DNA of 39,358 nt from NCBI GenBank assembly GCA_015488785.1, contig WFNC01000522.1, positions 1 through 39,358 of the forward strand, given 5' to 3'. This DNA is from Flavobacteriales bacterium (lineage in GTDB: Bacteria > Bacteroidota > Bacteroidia > Flavobacteriales_D > Parvicellaceae). Position 1 is the stretch's first letter. Every line of letters begins with the position of its first letter. Positions 24,603 through 35,053 of this stretch are shown here, in pieces. A program made the position numbers and the translations under genes. The notes beneath the pieces were generated by a model. It made no database searches, had not been told where the DNA came from, and saw nothing but the letters and a program-made list of their open reading frames with translations.

Positions 24603-27600
24603 TTGGCAACCGAAACTAATATTCCAAAAAGAGTCAACTTTGCATCTAGTATGCACCGCTCTGACTATCCAGATTTTTTAGATGTTCAATTGAAATCTTT
24701 TCAAGAATTTTTTCAATTAGAAACTACACCAGAAAATCGTTCCGATGAAGGTTTATTCAAAGTTTTTTCAGAAAACTTTCCTATAACGGATACAAGAAAC
24801 CAATTTGTATTGGAATTTCTTGATTATTTTATTGATCCTCCACGTTACACAGTCGATGAGTGTGTAGAAAGAGGATTGACTTACGCTGTACCTTTAAAAG
24901 CCGTATTAAAGCTTTATTGTACAGATGAAGAACATGAAGATTTTGAGACAATAGTACAAGAGGTTTATCTTGGAACTATTCCTTATATGACTCCAAAAGG
25001 ATCTTTTGTAGTAAACGGAGCTGAAAGAGTTATCGTTTCTCAATTGCATAGATCTCCAGGTGTATTTTTTGGTCAAAGTCGTCATGCAAATGGAACTAAA
25101 TTATACTCTGCAAGAGTAATTCCTTTTAAAGGATCTTGGATTGAATTTGCGACTGACATTAATAGTGTTATGTATGCTTATATCGATCGTAAAAAGAAAT
25201 TACCGGTTACCACTCTTTTTAGAGCTATTGGTTACCAAAGTGATAAAGACATTTTAGAAATTTTCGACCTTGCTGATGAAATTAAAGTCACTAAAGCTGG
25301 ACTTAAAAAAGCAGAAGGAAGAAAATTAGCTGCGCGTGTATTAAAAACATGGGTGGAAGATTTCGTTGATGAAGATACTGGTGAAGTAGTATCGATCGAA
25401 AGAAACGAAGTAATAATAGATCGTGAAGTGATTCTTGAAAAAGAACACATGGACATGATTTTAGAAGCTGGTGTTAAAACTGTTATTCTTCATAAAGAAG
25501 ATATTAACTCAGGTGACTTCTCTATTATTTACAACACATTACAAAAAGATACTTCCAATTCTGAAAAAGAAGCGGTTGAATATATTTATAGATTATTACG
25601 TAACGCTGAACCGCCAGATGAAGAGACGGCTAGAGGTGTTATCGATAAACTTTTCTTTTCTGAACAACGTTATGATTTAGGAGAAGTTGGTCGTTATAGA
25701 ATTAACAAAAAATTAGAACTTACTGAGTCTTTAGAACAAAGAGTTTTAACCAAAAATGATATAATATCGATTGTTAAATATCTAATCAAATTAGTTAATT
25801 CTAAAACTGATGTGGATGATATTGATCACTTAAGTAATAGACGCGTAAGAACAGTTGGAGAACAATTACACAATCAATTTGGTGTTGGTTTAGCTCGTAT
25901 GGCTAGAACAATTAGAGAAAGAATGAACGTTAGAGATAACGAAGTCTTTACTCCTATTGATTTAATTAATGCGAAGACATTATCAGCTGTTATTAATTCA
26001 TTTTTTGGAACAAATCAATTGTCTCAATTTATGGATCAAACGAATCCATTGGCAGAGGTTACGCATAAGCGTAGATTATCAGCACTTGGACCAGGTGGTT
26101 TATCGAGAGAAAGAGCAGGATTTGAGGTAAGGGATGTTCACTACACTCACTACGGAAGATTATGTACTATTGAAACTCCTGAGGGACCAAATATTGGTCT
26201 TATTTCTTCACTTGCTGTTTATGCAAAAGTGAATAAATTAGGGTTTATTGAAACTCCTTATAGAGAGGTTAAAGACGGTATTGTCGTTTTGGATAAGGAT
26301 CCAATTTATATGACAGCAGAAGAAGAGGATAATATGAATATCGCTCAGTCTATTGCTAAAACAGATGAAAAAGGAAATTTCTTAACAGAGCGTGTTAAAA
26401 CGCGTTTCGAAGGAGATTATCCGATGTCATTACCTGAAGATATTAATTATATTGATGTTGGAGCAAATCAAATTGCTTCTATTGCTGCATCTTGTATTCC
26501 TTTCTTGGAACATGATGATGCAAATAGAGCCTTGATGGGATCTAACATGCAGCGTCAAGCTGTACCATTATTAAAACCAGTTTCTCCTATTGTAGGAACA
26601 GGAATTGAAGAGTTGATCGCAAGACACTCTAGAGTTCTTCACCATGCTGAAGGTACAGGTGTAGTGGTATATGTTGATGCGAATGAAATTCATGTGAAAT
26701 ATGATTTGTCTGATAATCAAAAATTAGTTCGATTTGAAGATGATATCAAAATTTACAAATTAATTAAGAATAGAAAAACGAATCAAGGAACATCGATTAC
26801 TTTGAAACCTTTAGTTGTTAAAGGTCAAAAATTAATAAAAGGAGATGTTTTAGTTGAAGGTTACGGTACTCAAAAAGGTGAATTAGCTTTAGGTCAAAAT
26901 CTTAAAGTAGCATTTATGCCTTGGAAAGGATATAACTTTGAGGATGCGATTGTTATTTCTGAAAGAATTGTTAAGGAAGATGTATTTACTTCTATCCATA
27001 TCGATGAGTATTCTTTAGAAGTTAGAGATACTAAAAGAGGGATTGAAGAATTAACAGCTGATATTCCTAACGTAAGTGAGGAAGCAACTAAAGACCTTGA
27101 TGAAAATGGAATTATTAGAATAGGAGCGGAGGTAAAACCTGGCGATATTTTAATTGGGAAAATTACTCCTAAAGGAGAAAGCGATCCTTCTCCAGAAGAA
27201 AAACTTTTAAGAGCTATCTTTGGTGATAAAGCAGGTGATGTAAAAGACGCTTCATTAAAATGTTCTCCATCTACAAGAGGTGTTGTAATTAATAAAAAAT
27301 TATTTGCAAAATCAGTAAAAGATAGAAAGTCTAAAGCTGCGGATAAGCCTTTATTAGCTCAAATCGAAAAAGAGATGAATGCCGAAGTTAATGAACTTAA
27401 AGGTGTTTTGATTGAAAAGATTAGAGAAATTGTTGGAGATAAAAAATCGAAAGGTGTATTTAACAACTATAAAGAAGAAGTTCTTAAAAAAGGAGTTAAG
27501 TTTACTGAAAAGAATTTAAAAGATTTAGATTTCTTACACATTAATCCAAAAGGTTGGTCTGGAGATGAAGAAATTGATGCTTTAATTGAGGTTGTATTAC

Positions 27601-28415
27601 ATAACTTTAGTTTAAAAGCGACAGAGATTTTAGGTAAACACAAAAGAAGACAATTTAGAATTTCTGTAGGTGATGAATTACCAAATGGAATTATTAAATT
27701 GGCGAAAGTTTATTTAGCGAAGAAACGTAAGCTTAAAGTTGGAGATAAGATGGCGGGACGTCACGGGAATAAAGGTATTGTATCACGTATTGTACGTGAA
27801 GAAGATATGCCTTATTTGGAAGATGGAACAGCTGTCGATATTGTCTTAAATCCTCTTGGTGTACCTTCTCGTATGAACTTAGGTCAGATTTATGAAACGG
27901 TTCTTGCTTGGGCTGGAGAAAAGCTAGGAAAGAAATTTTCTACACCTATCTTTGATGGGGCAAGTATGCAACAAATTCATGATCTTACGGATGAAGCTGG
28001 AATTGAAAGAGATGGTAAAACTTATCTTTATGATGGTGGAACAGGAGATCGTTTTGATCAACCGGCAACAGTTGGGATCATTTATATGATTAAACTAAGC
28101 CATATGGTTGACGATAAAATGCATGCTCGTTCTATCGGACCTTATTCATTAATTACGCAACAACCATTAGGAGGTAAAGCTCAGTTTGGTGGTCAACGTT
28201 TTGGTGAAATGGAGGTTTGGGCATTAGAGGCTTATGGAGCTTCAAATATCCTACAAGAAATTTTAACTGTTAAATCTGATGATGTGATTGGAAGAGCGAA
28301 AGCTTATGAAGCAATCGTAAAAGGTCATAATTTACCTACACCGGGTATCCCTGAGTCTTTCAACGTATTGTTGAATGAATTAAGCGGATTAGCATTGAAT
28401 ATAACATTAAGTTAA
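24603..28415 (+). CDS. rpoB: RNA polymerase beta subunit
   Basis: 1270 residues, normal length for Bacteroidota. The start is a TTG at 24603 (then ATETNIPKRVNFASSMHRSDYPD), with no upstream ATG in frame. The rifampicin-binding region from residue 469 (GTNQLSQFMDQTNPLAEVTH, then KRRLSALGPGGLSRERAG) is of sensitive type at the positions I can compare. Later blocks: ETPEGPNIGL, KVGDKMAGRHGNKG, and the C-terminal GGKAQFGGQRFGEMEVWALE. Thr522 (CTIETPEGPN) replaces the proline found in E. coli. The 188 bp from the rplL ATG-distal end hold the attenuator and an AACATTTG box that is a weak promoter candidate. Confidence 0.98.
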   Translation: MATETNIPKRVNFASSMHRSDYPDFLDVQLKSFQEFFQLETTPENRSDEGLFKVFSENFPITDTRNQFVLEFLDYFIDPPRYTVDECVERGLTYAVPLKAVLKLYCTDEEHEDFETIVQEVYLGTIPYMTPKGSFVVNGAERVIVSQLHRSPGVFFGQSRHANGTKLYSARVIPFKGSWIEFATDINSVMYAYIDRKKKLPVTTLFRAIGYQSDKDILEIFDLADEIKVTKAGLKKAEGRKLAARVLKTWVEDFVDEDTGEVVSIERNEVIIDREVILEKEHMDMILEAGVKTVILHKEDINSGDFSIIYNTLQKDTSNSEKEAVEYIYRLLRNAEPPDEETARGVIDKLFFSEQRYDLGEVGRYRINKKLELTESLEQRVLTKNDIISIVKYLIKLVNSKTDVDDIDHLSNRRVRTVGEQLHNQFGVGLARMARTIRERMNVRDNEVFTPIDLINAKTLSAVINSFFGTNQLSQFMDQTNPLAEVTHKRRLSALGPGGLSRERAGFEVRDVHYTHYGRLCTIETPEGPNIGLISSLAVYAKVNKLGFIETPYREVKDGIVVLDKDPIYMTAEEEDNMNIAQSIAKTDEKGNFLTERVKTRFEGDYPMSLPEDINYIDVGANQIASIAASCIPFLEHDDANRALMGSNMQRQAVPLLKPVSPIVGTGIEELIARHSRVLHHAEGTGVVVYVDANEIHVKYDLSDNQKLVRFEDDIKIYKLIKNRKTNQGTSITLKPLVVKGQKLIKGDVLVEGYGTQKGELALGQNLKVAFMPWKGYNFEDAIVISERIVKEDVFTSIHIDEYSLEVRDTKRGIEELTADIPNVSEEATKDLDENGIIRIGAEVKPGDILIGKITPKGESDPSPEEKLLRAIFGDKAGDVKDASLKCSPSTRGVVINKKLFAKSVKDRKSKAADKPLLAQIEKEMNAEVNELKGVLIEKIREIVGDKKSKGVFNNYKEEVLKKGVKFTEKNLKDLDFLHINPKGWSGDEEIDALIEVVLHNFSLKATEILGKHKRRQFRISVGDELPNGIIKLAKVYLAKKRKLKVGDKMAGRHGNKGIVSRIVREEDMPYLEDGTAVDIVLNPLGVPSRMNLGQIYETVLAWAGEKLGKKFSTPIFDGASMQQIHDLTDEAGIERDGKTYLYDGGTGDRFDQPATVGIIYMIKLSHMVDDKMHARSIGPYSLITQQPLGGKAQFGGQRFGEMEVWALEAYGASNILQEILTVKSDDVIGRAKAYEAIVKGHNLPTPGIPESFNVLLNELSGLALNITLS

Positions 28416-28425
28416 ATTGAATTTA

Positions 28426-28470
28426 GAACCAAAGGTTGAACTAAACCTTTGGTTCTTCTTTAATTTTTTT
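28426..28470 (+). terminator. Perfect hairpin with T-run between rpoB and rpoC
   Basis: GAACCAAAGGTT (28426-28437) is the exact inverse complement of AACCTTTGGTTC (28444-28455), 12 bp with a 6-nt loop. TTCTTTAATTTTTTT follows. By sequence alone it qualifies as an intrinsic terminator, 10 bp after rpoB. Confidence 0.7.
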
Positions 28471-28513
28471 ACTAATATTAAAATAGTTGTTTTACAACGA
28501 AATACTATAATAT

Positions 28514-31500
28514 ATGGCTTATAGAAAAGAATCGAAAGTATCAAGTAGATTTAGCAAAATAACCATCAGTCTTGCCTCTCCTGAAATGATTTTAGAAAAA
28601 TCACATGGAGAAGTATTAAAGCCTGAGACAATTAATTATAGAACATACAAGCCTGAGCGTGATGGATTATTCTGTGAAAGAATTTTCGGTCCCGTTAAAG
28701 ATTACGAATGTCATTGTGGAAAATACAAGAGAATTCGTTATAAAGGGATTGTATGTGATAGATGTGGTGTAGAGGTTACTGAGAAAAAAGTAAGAAGAGA
28801 ACGAATGGGACATATCTCATTGGTTGTTCCTGTTGCGCATATCTGGTACTTCCGTTCATTACCGAATAAGATTGGTTACCTTTTAGGTTTACCAACTAAG
28901 AAATTAGATCAAATTATTTATTACGAAAGATATGTTGTAATAAACGGAGGTGGAGTTTCTAATGCTGAAGGAGAATCTTTAGAGCGTTTAGATTTCTTGA
29001 CTGAAGAAGAATATTTAGATATCTTAGATGCATTACCAAAAGAAAATAGACATTTAGAAGATAATGATCCTAATAAGTTTATTGCTAAAATGGGGGCAGA
29101 AGCATTAGAAGAGCTATTGAAACGTTTAGAGTTAGAAAAACTTTCTTACGAATTACGTCATAAAGCAAATACTGAAACTTCTCAACAACGTAAAAATGAA
29201 GCATTAAAACGTCTTAAAGTTATTGAGGCTTTAATTGATGCAAATACACGTATAGAAAATCGTCCGGAATGGATGATTGTAAAAACTGTACCTGTAATTC
29301 CACCAGATTTGAGACCATTGGTTCCACTTGATGGAGGTCGTTTTGCTACGTCTGATTTAAATGATTTATACAGAAGAGTTATTATTAGAAATAATCGTTT
29401 GAAACGATTAATAGAAATTAAAGCTCCTGAGGTTATTTTACGTAATGAAAAACGTATGTTACAAGAATCTGTTGATTCTTTATTCGATAATTCTAGAAAA
29501 TCAAGTGCTGTAAAAACAGACAAAAATAGACCGTTAAAATCTTTATCTGATAGTTTGAAAGGAAAACAAGGTCGTTTCCGTCAGAATTTATTAGGAAAAA
29601 GGGTTGATTATTCTGCACGTTCGGTAATTGTTGTAGGTCCAACATTAAAATTACATGAGTGTGGATTGCCTAAAGATATGGCTGCTGAACTTTTCAAACC
29701 ATTTATCATCCGTAAGATGATAGAGCGTGGGATTGTTAAAACAGTAAAATCTGCAAAGAAAATTGTAGATAAAAAAGATCCAGTAGTTTGGGATATATTA
29801 GAGAATGTAATTAAAGGACATCCGGTATTACTGAATAGAGCACCAACACTTCACCGTTTAGGTATTCAAGCTTTTCAACCAACATTGATTGAAGGAAAAG
29901 CAATACAGTTACACCCATTAGTGTGTACTGCATTTAATGCCGATTTTGATGGGGATCAAATGGCGGTGCATTTACCTTTAGGAAATGCTGCTGTTTTAGA
30001 AGCTCAAATGTTATTATTGGCTTCTCACAATATTTTGAATCCTGCAAATGGAGCTCCGATTGCAGTACCATCTCAGGATATGGTTTTGGGTCTATATTAT
30101 ATGACCAAAATTAGAAAATCTACACCTGAATTGACTGTAAAAGGAGAAGGTAAGATGTTTTATTCTCCTGAAGAAGTTGAAATTGCTTATAATGAAGGCG
30201 CAATTGATTTGCATGCTACAATTAAAGTTAAAACTCAAGATGTAATTAAAGGTGAGTATGTAACTAAAATGATTGATACTACTACAGGTCGAGTTTTGTT
30301 TAATGAATTAGTTCCTAAAGAAGCTGGATTTATTAATGAAGTTTTAACTAAAAAAGCTTTACGAGATATTATTAGTGATATTCTTAAGGTGACAAACGTA
30401 CCAACTGCTGCAGATTTCTTAGATGATATTAAAAATCTTGGTTATACAATGGCATTTACAGGAGGTTTATCTTTCAATTTAGGTGATGTGGTTATTCCAG
30501 ATGCTAAGAAGGATATGGTTGCTAAAGCTGAAGCTCAAGTTGAAGAAGTTAAGATGAATTATAACATGGGACTTATTACAAATAATGAGCGTTATAATCA
30601 AATTATTGATATTTGGACACATACGAACTCGAGATTAACGCATATCTTGATGGATTACTTAAAGAATGATCAACAAGGTTTCAACTCTATCTTTATGATG
30701 ATGGATTCTGGAGCAAGGGGATCGAAAGAACAAATTCGTCAGTTATCTGGAATGAGGGGGCTTATGGCTAAACCTCAAAAATCTGGAGCAGGTGGAGGTC
30801 AAGATATTATTGAAAATCCAATTCTTTCTAACTTTAAAGAAGGGTTATCAATTTTGGAATACTTTATATCTACTCACGGTGCCCGTAAAGGTTTGGCCGA
30901 TACAGCACTTAAAACTGCCGATGCAGGTTACTTAACTAGAAGATTAGTTGATGTTGCGCAAGATGTTGTAGTTAATGCTGTAGATTGTGGAACCCTTAGA
31001 GGTTTAACAGCTACCGCTCTTAAGAAAAATGAAGACATCGTCGAAAGTTTAGCTGATAGAATTTTAGGACGTGTTTCTTTAAATGATATTGAACATCCTG
31101 AGACTGGAGAACTTATCGTTGCTGAAGGTGATGAAATTAAAGAAGTTCATACTGTTCTAATTGAAGAGGCTGGAATTGAAGAGGTTGAAGTTCGTTCTGT
31201 ATTAACTTGTGAAAATACCAGAGGTGTTTGTGCTAAATGTTATGGACGTAACCTTTCTACTAGACACATGGCTGTTAGAGGTGATTCTATTGGAGTTGTT
31301 GCTGCACAATCGATTGGTGAACCTGGTACACAGTTAACACTTCGTACATTCCACGTTGGGGGTACAGCATCTAATGTTGCTGATGAATCTACTATTACGG
31401 CTAAATTTAGTGGTAAGTTAGAAATAGATGAATTGAAAACAGTAACTAAAACTGATGAAGAAGGAAATGAAGTTGAAGTTGTAATTGGTCGTGCTGCTGA

Positions 31501-32797
31501 AATGAGAATTTTAGATAGTAAAACGAATCAAGTATTAGCTACAAACAACATTCCTTATGGAGCTCATTTTACTGCTGTTAACAACAGTCCGATTAAAAAA
31601 GGAGATGCAATTTGTAAATGGGATCCTTATAATGCTGTAATTATTTCGGATATTGATGGAAAGATTGAGTTTGAAAACTTAGTATCTGGAGAAACATTCC
31701 GTGAAGAAGTTGATGAGCAAACAGGATTCTCTGAAATGGTAATTAAAGAGAACAGAAGAAAGAAAAATGTCCCTACTATTTTAGTTGTGAATAAGAAAGG
31801 AGAAACATTAAAATCATTTAGTTTGCCAGTAGATGCTCACGTTGTTGTAAAAGAAGGTGATGCAATTACAATGGGAGAAATCTTAGTTAAGATTCCTCGT
31901 AAATCAGCTAAATCTGGAGATATTACAGGGGGGCTTCCTCGTGTAACTGAAATGTTTGAAGCTCGTAACCCATCTAACCCTGCTGTTGTAGCGAAGATTG
32001 ATGGTGTTGTTTCTTATGGTAAAATTAAGAGAGGTAACAGAGAGGTTGTTATTGAAGCTAAAACTGGAGAAGTAACTAAATATTTAGTGCCACTTTCTAG
32101 ACATATTTTAGTTCAAGAAAATGATTTTGTGAGAGCTGGTCAAAACTTATCGGAAGGAGCTACAACTCCAAAAGATATTTTAGCAATTAAAGGTCCAACT
32201 GCTGTTCAAGAGTATATTGTGAATGAAATACAAGAAGTATATCGTTTACAAGGTGTGAAAATTAACGATAAGCATTTTGAGGTTATTGTACGTCAAATGA
32301 TGCGTAAAGTTGAAATCGCTGATGCTGGAGATACAATTTTCTTAGAAAAATCTTCTGTTAATAAATGGGAATTTATTCAAGAAAATAATAAGCTTTGGGG
32401 TAAGAAAGTAATTGAAGATGCTGGAGGATCTCAAATTTTAAGTGCTGGACAAATTGTTTCGGCTCGTAAGTTGAGAGATGAAAATTCAATGTTAAAACGA
32501 AACGGTAAAAAAGCTGTCACTGCTAGAAACGCTGTTCCTGGAACTGCTATTCCAATGTTACAAGGAATTACAAGAGCTTCATTACAAACAGATAGTTTCA
32601 TATCTGCAGCTTCTTTCCAGGAAACAACTAAGGTGCTTAACCTTGCTGCTGTTAGTGGTAAAGAAGATCATTTATTAGGATTAAAAGAGAATGTAATTGT
32701 TGGACATAAAATACCAGCAGGAACAGGTCTTGATTATTTCCAAACAATGACAGTAACTCCTAAAGTAGGACATGCTGAATCTGTTATAGAGGATTAA
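28514..32797 (+). CDS. rpoC: RNA polymerase beta' subunit
   Basis: 1427 residues. The N-terminal zinc-binding domain has CHCGKYKRIRYKG and CDRCGVEV. The catalytic Mg loop NADFDGDQM starts at residue 475, with Asp477, Asp479 and Asp481. The second zinc site is CENTRGVCAKCYG, and the trigger-loop region has SGARGSKEQIRQLSGMRGLM. The C-terminus is complete (VTPKVGHAESVIED). The start is the ATG at 28514, 98 bp after rpoB, with a strong hairpin in the gap. The unit ends at the terminator 32859-32891. Confidence 0.98.
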   Translation: MAYRKESKVSSRFSKITISLASPEMILEKSHGEVLKPETINYRTYKPERDGLFCERIFGPVKDYECHCGKYKRIRYKGIVCDRCGVEVTEKKVRRERMGHISLVVPVAHIWYFRSLPNKIGYLLGLPTKKLDQIIYYERYVVINGGGVSNAEGESLERLDFLTEEEYLDILDALPKENRHLEDNDPNKFIAKMGAEALEELLKRLELEKLSYELRHKANTETSQQRKNEALKRLKVIEALIDANTRIENRPEWMIVKTVPVIPPDLRPLVPLDGGRFATSDLNDLYRRVIIRNNRLKRLIEIKAPEVILRNEKRMLQESVDSLFDNSRKSSAVKTDKNRPLKSLSDSLKGKQGRFRQNLLGKRVDYSARSVIVVGPTLKLHECGLPKDMAAELFKPFIIRKMIERGIVKTVKSAKKIVDKKDPVVWDILENVIKGHPVLLNRAPTLHRLGIQAFQPTLIEGKAIQLHPLVCTAFNADFDGDQMAVHLPLGNAAVLEAQMLLLASHNILNPANGAPIAVPSQDMVLGLYYMTKIRKSTPELTVKGEGKMFYSPEEVEIAYNEGAIDLHATIKVKTQDVIKGEYVTKMIDTTTGRVLFNELVPKEAGFINEVLTKKALRDIISDILKVTNVPTAADFLDDIKNLGYTMAFTGGLSFNLGDVVIPDAKKDMVAKAEAQVEEVKMNYNMGLITNNERYNQIIDIWTHTNSRLTHILMDYLKNDQQGFNSIFMMMDSGARGSKEQIRQLSGMRGLMAKPQKSGAGGGQDIIENPILSNFKEGLSILEYFISTHGARKGLADTALKTADAGYLTRRLVDVAQDVVVNAVDCGTLRGLTATALKKNEDIVESLADRILGRVSLNDIEHPETGELIVAEGDEIKEVHTVLIEEAGIEEVEVRSVLTCENTRGVCAKCYGRNLSTRHMAVRGDSIGVVAAQSIGEPGTQLTLRTFHVGGTASNVADESTITAKFSGKLEIDELKTVTKTDEEGNEVEVVIGRAAEMRILDSKTNQVLATNNIPYGAHFTAVNNSPIKKGDAICKWDPYNAVIISDIDGKIEFENLVSGETFREEVDEQTGFSEMVIKENRRKKNVPTILVVNKKGETLKSFSLPVDAHVVVKEGDAITMGEILVKIPRKSAKSGDITGGLPRVTEMFEARNPSNPAVVAKIDGVVSYGKIKRGNREVVIEAKTGEVTKYLVPLSRHILVQENDFVRAGQNLSEGATTPKDILAIKGPTAVQEYIVNEIQEVYRLQGVKINDKHFEVIVRQMMRKVEIADAGDTIFLEKSSVNKWEFIQENNKLWGKKVIEDAGGSQILSAGQIVSARKLRDENSMLKRNGKKAVTARNAVPGTAIPMLQGITRASLQTDSFISAASFQETTKVLNLAAVSGKEDHLLGLKENVIVGHKIPAGTGLDYFQTMTVTPKVGHAESVIED

Positions 32798-32807
32798 AAT
32801 AAAAGAT

Positions 32808-32837
32808 ACTCAAACCGATTAGCTAGTTGGTTTGAGT
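32808..32837 (+). repeat. Hairpin just after rpoC
   Basis: ACTCAAACC (32808-32816) pairs with GGTTTGAGT (32829-32837), 12-nt loop, no T-run. It may stabilise the mRNA end or work with the terminator 22 nt further on. Confidence 0.55.
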
Positions 32838-32858
32838 CTAGTATTACTATAAATTGAC

Positions 32859-32891
32859 AAAGGTCTTTCAGAAATGAAAGACCTTTTTTTT
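32859..32891 (+). terminator. Strong intrinsic terminator of the rpoBC unit
   Basis: AAAGGTCTTTC (32859-32869) pairs exactly with GAAAGACCTTT (32876-32886), 6-nt loop, followed by an unbroken run of T to 32891. Confidence 0.92.
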
Positions 32892-32942
32892 GTTTGAAAA
32901 AATTAATACAAATAATTTTTATAAAAAAACAAAAGGGTTAAG

Positions 32943-32950
32943 TATCTTTG
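32943..32950 (+). promoter_or_regulatory. metG -7 element TATCTTTG
   Basis: The same octamer as at the two tRNA promoters, 20 nt before the metG ATG. It implies transcription starts near 32957, downstream of the TTG at 32890 that would otherwise be a possible start. No TTG at the standard -33 distance. Confidence 0.65.
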
Positions 32951-32970
32951 TGCTTTCTAAAAATATAAAC

Positions 32971-35031
32971 ATGAACAATCCGAAAAGATACACGATTACA
33001 GCAGCACTTCCTTATGCAAATGGACCATTACATTTAGGTCACTTAGCAGGAGTATATATTCCCGCAGATATTTATGCGCGATTTATGCGATTGAATAATC
33101 AAGATGTTGCATTTGTCTGTGGTTCGGATGAACATGGAGCTGCAATTACACTTAGAGCGAAGAAAGAAAATACAACTCCTCAAGAAATTGTTGATAGGTA
33201 CCACGAGCTGAATAAAAATGTATTTTCTGATTTGGGTATTAGTTTCGATATCTTTCATAGAACTTCTTCTGATTTACATAAAGAAACTGCAGCTAATTAC
33301 TTTAAGGAGCTAGCAGAAAAAGGTGCTTTTACGAAGAAGACTTCAGAGCAATATTATGATGAAGAGTATAAACAATTTTTAGCAGATCGGTATATAACTG
33401 GAGATTGTCCAAAATGTAATGCAGAAGGTGCTTACGGAGATCAATGTGAAAAATGTGGCTCTGATTTGAGTCCTTTAGAGCTGATTAATCCAAAATCAAC
33501 ATTGAGTGGAAAGACGCCTATTCTTAAAGAAACTTCCCACTGGTATTTACCAATGGGAGAGCATGAAGAATGGTTGAAGTCTTGGGTAAAAGATGGAGTG
33601 TTAGATGGCAAAAAGGTTCACAATCCAAAAGAATGGAAAAATCAAGTTGTAGGACAGTGCATGAGTTGGATAGATGGAGGTTTGCATGAAAGAGCAATGA
33701 CAAGAGATTTAGACTGGGGGGTAAAAGTTCCTTTGAAAGATGCTGAAGGAAAGGTGCTTTATGTTTGGTTCGATGCTCCTTTAGGATATATTTCTGCAAC
33801 GAAACAATGGGCAAAAGATAATGATAAAGATTGGGAGCCTTATTGGAAATCTGAAGATACAAAATTGGTGCATTTTTTAGCAAAAGATAACATTGTTTTT
33901 CACACAATTATTTTTCCTATTTTATTAAAAACATTTGGAGACCATATCTTACCGAATAATGTTCCTGCCAATGAATTTTTAAATTTAGAAGGAAAAAAGT
34001 TGAGTACTTCTAGAAATTGGGCTGTTTGGGGACATGAGTATTTAGAAGATTTTGAAGGTAAGCAAGATGCATTGCGTTATGCTTTGACTTCAATAATGCC
34101 AGAGTCAAAAGATAGTGATTTTACTTGGGAAGATTTTCAAGCTCGTAATAATAATGAATTGGTTGCTGTTTTTGGAAATTTTGTAAACAGAACATTGGTT
34201 TTGACTCAAAAATATTATGATGGAATTGTTCCCGAAAGAGGTGAATTAACTGATTTTGATAAAGAAGTTTTAGAAGAGTTAAAAGCATTACCTCATAAAA
34301 TTAAAAAATCAGTAGAAGCTTACCGTTTTAGAGAAGCAATGGGAGAAGCCATGAATATGGCTCGTCTTGGGAATAAATACTTAGCAGACACAGAACCTTG
34401 GCGCTTGATTAAAACGGATGAGAAACGTGTAAAAACAATAATGAATATTGCAACACAAATCACAGCTAATTTAACGATTGCTTTTGAAGCTTTCTTACCT
34501 TTTACGACTCAAAAATTGAGAGAAATGATTGGTATGGACAAACTAGATTGGAGTTTTATAGGAAATGATAACTTAATCGAAGTTGGACATAAAATCGGTA
34601 AATCAGAATTATTATTCTCAAAAATTGACAATGCGCAAATAGAAGCTCAAGTTGCAAAGTTAGCTAATTCTCAAGAAATTGAAATTGATTTCCCTAAACA
34701 AAAGGATACAATAGATTTTGAAGATTTTACAAAGTTAGACATTAGAGTAGGGGAGATTATAGAAGCTGAAAAAGTAAAAAAAGCAAAGAAATTATTAAAA
34801 CTTACTGTTGATACAGGATTGGACAAACGAATTGTTGTTTCTGGAATTGCAGAACATTATACAGCCGAAGAAGTAATTGGACAAAAAGTTTCGATTCTTA
34901 TGAATTTAGCTCCTCGAAAAATTAGAGGTGTAGAATCGCAAGGTATGATTTTAATGGCTGAAAACGAAAAAGGAGAACTTGCATTTGTTGCCCCAACTAA
35001 AGATATTATTACAGGAGGAAATGTAAGTTAA
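32971..35031 (+). CDS. metG: Methionyl-tRNA synthetase
   Basis: 686 residues from the ATG at 32971 (MNNPKRYTITAALPYANGPL). The frame is open 27 codons further upstream to a TTG at 32890, but this runs through the promoter box and the preceding terminator, so I reject it. The class I signature HIGH appears as HLGH and KMSKS as KLSTS. The zinc knuckle is CPKCNAEGAYGDQCEKCGSD. The C-terminal 100 residues (DFTKLDIRVGEIIEAEKVKK ... GVESQGMILMA) are a Trbp111/EMAP-type tRNA-binding domain fused to the enzyme, as in dimeric MetRS. It charges initiator and elongator tRNA-Met. It has its own promoter and terminator. Confidence 0.97.
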   Translation: MNNPKRYTITAALPYANGPLHLGHLAGVYIPADIYARFMRLNNQDVAFVCGSDEHGAAITLRAKKENTTPQEIVDRYHELNKNVFSDLGISFDIFHRTSSDLHKETAANYFKELAEKGAFTKKTSEQYYDEEYKQFLADRYITGDCPKCNAEGAYGDQCEKCGSDLSPLELINPKSTLSGKTPILKETSHWYLPMGEHEEWLKSWVKDGVLDGKKVHNPKEWKNQVVGQCMSWIDGGLHERAMTRDLDWGVKVPLKDAEGKVLYVWFDAPLGYISATKQWAKDNDKDWEPYWKSEDTKLVHFLAKDNIVFHTIIFPILLKTFGDHILPNNVPANEFLNLEGKKLSTSRNWAVWGHEYLEDFEGKQDALRYALTSIMPESKDSDFTWEDFQARNNNELVAVFGNFVNRTLVLTQKYYDGIVPERGELTDFDKEVLEELKALPHKIKKSVEAYRFREAMGEAMNMARLGNKYLADTEPWRLIKTDEKRVKTIMNIATQITANLTIAFEAFLPFTTQKLREMIGMDKLDWSFIGNDNLIEVGHKIGKSELLFSKIDNAQIEAQVAKLANSQEIEIDFPKQKDTIDFEDFTKLDIRVGEIIEAEKVKKAKKLLKLTVDTGLDKRIVVSGIAEHYTAEEVIGQKVSILMNLAPRKIRGVESQGMILMAENEKGELAFVAPTKDIITGGNVS

Positions 35032-35053
35032 AAAAGATTTCTTTAAGAAGATT

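Noticed and set aside
33524..33907. 127-codon minus-strand frame within metG
   Set aside because: Leu/His-rich antisense shadow with no recognisable features.
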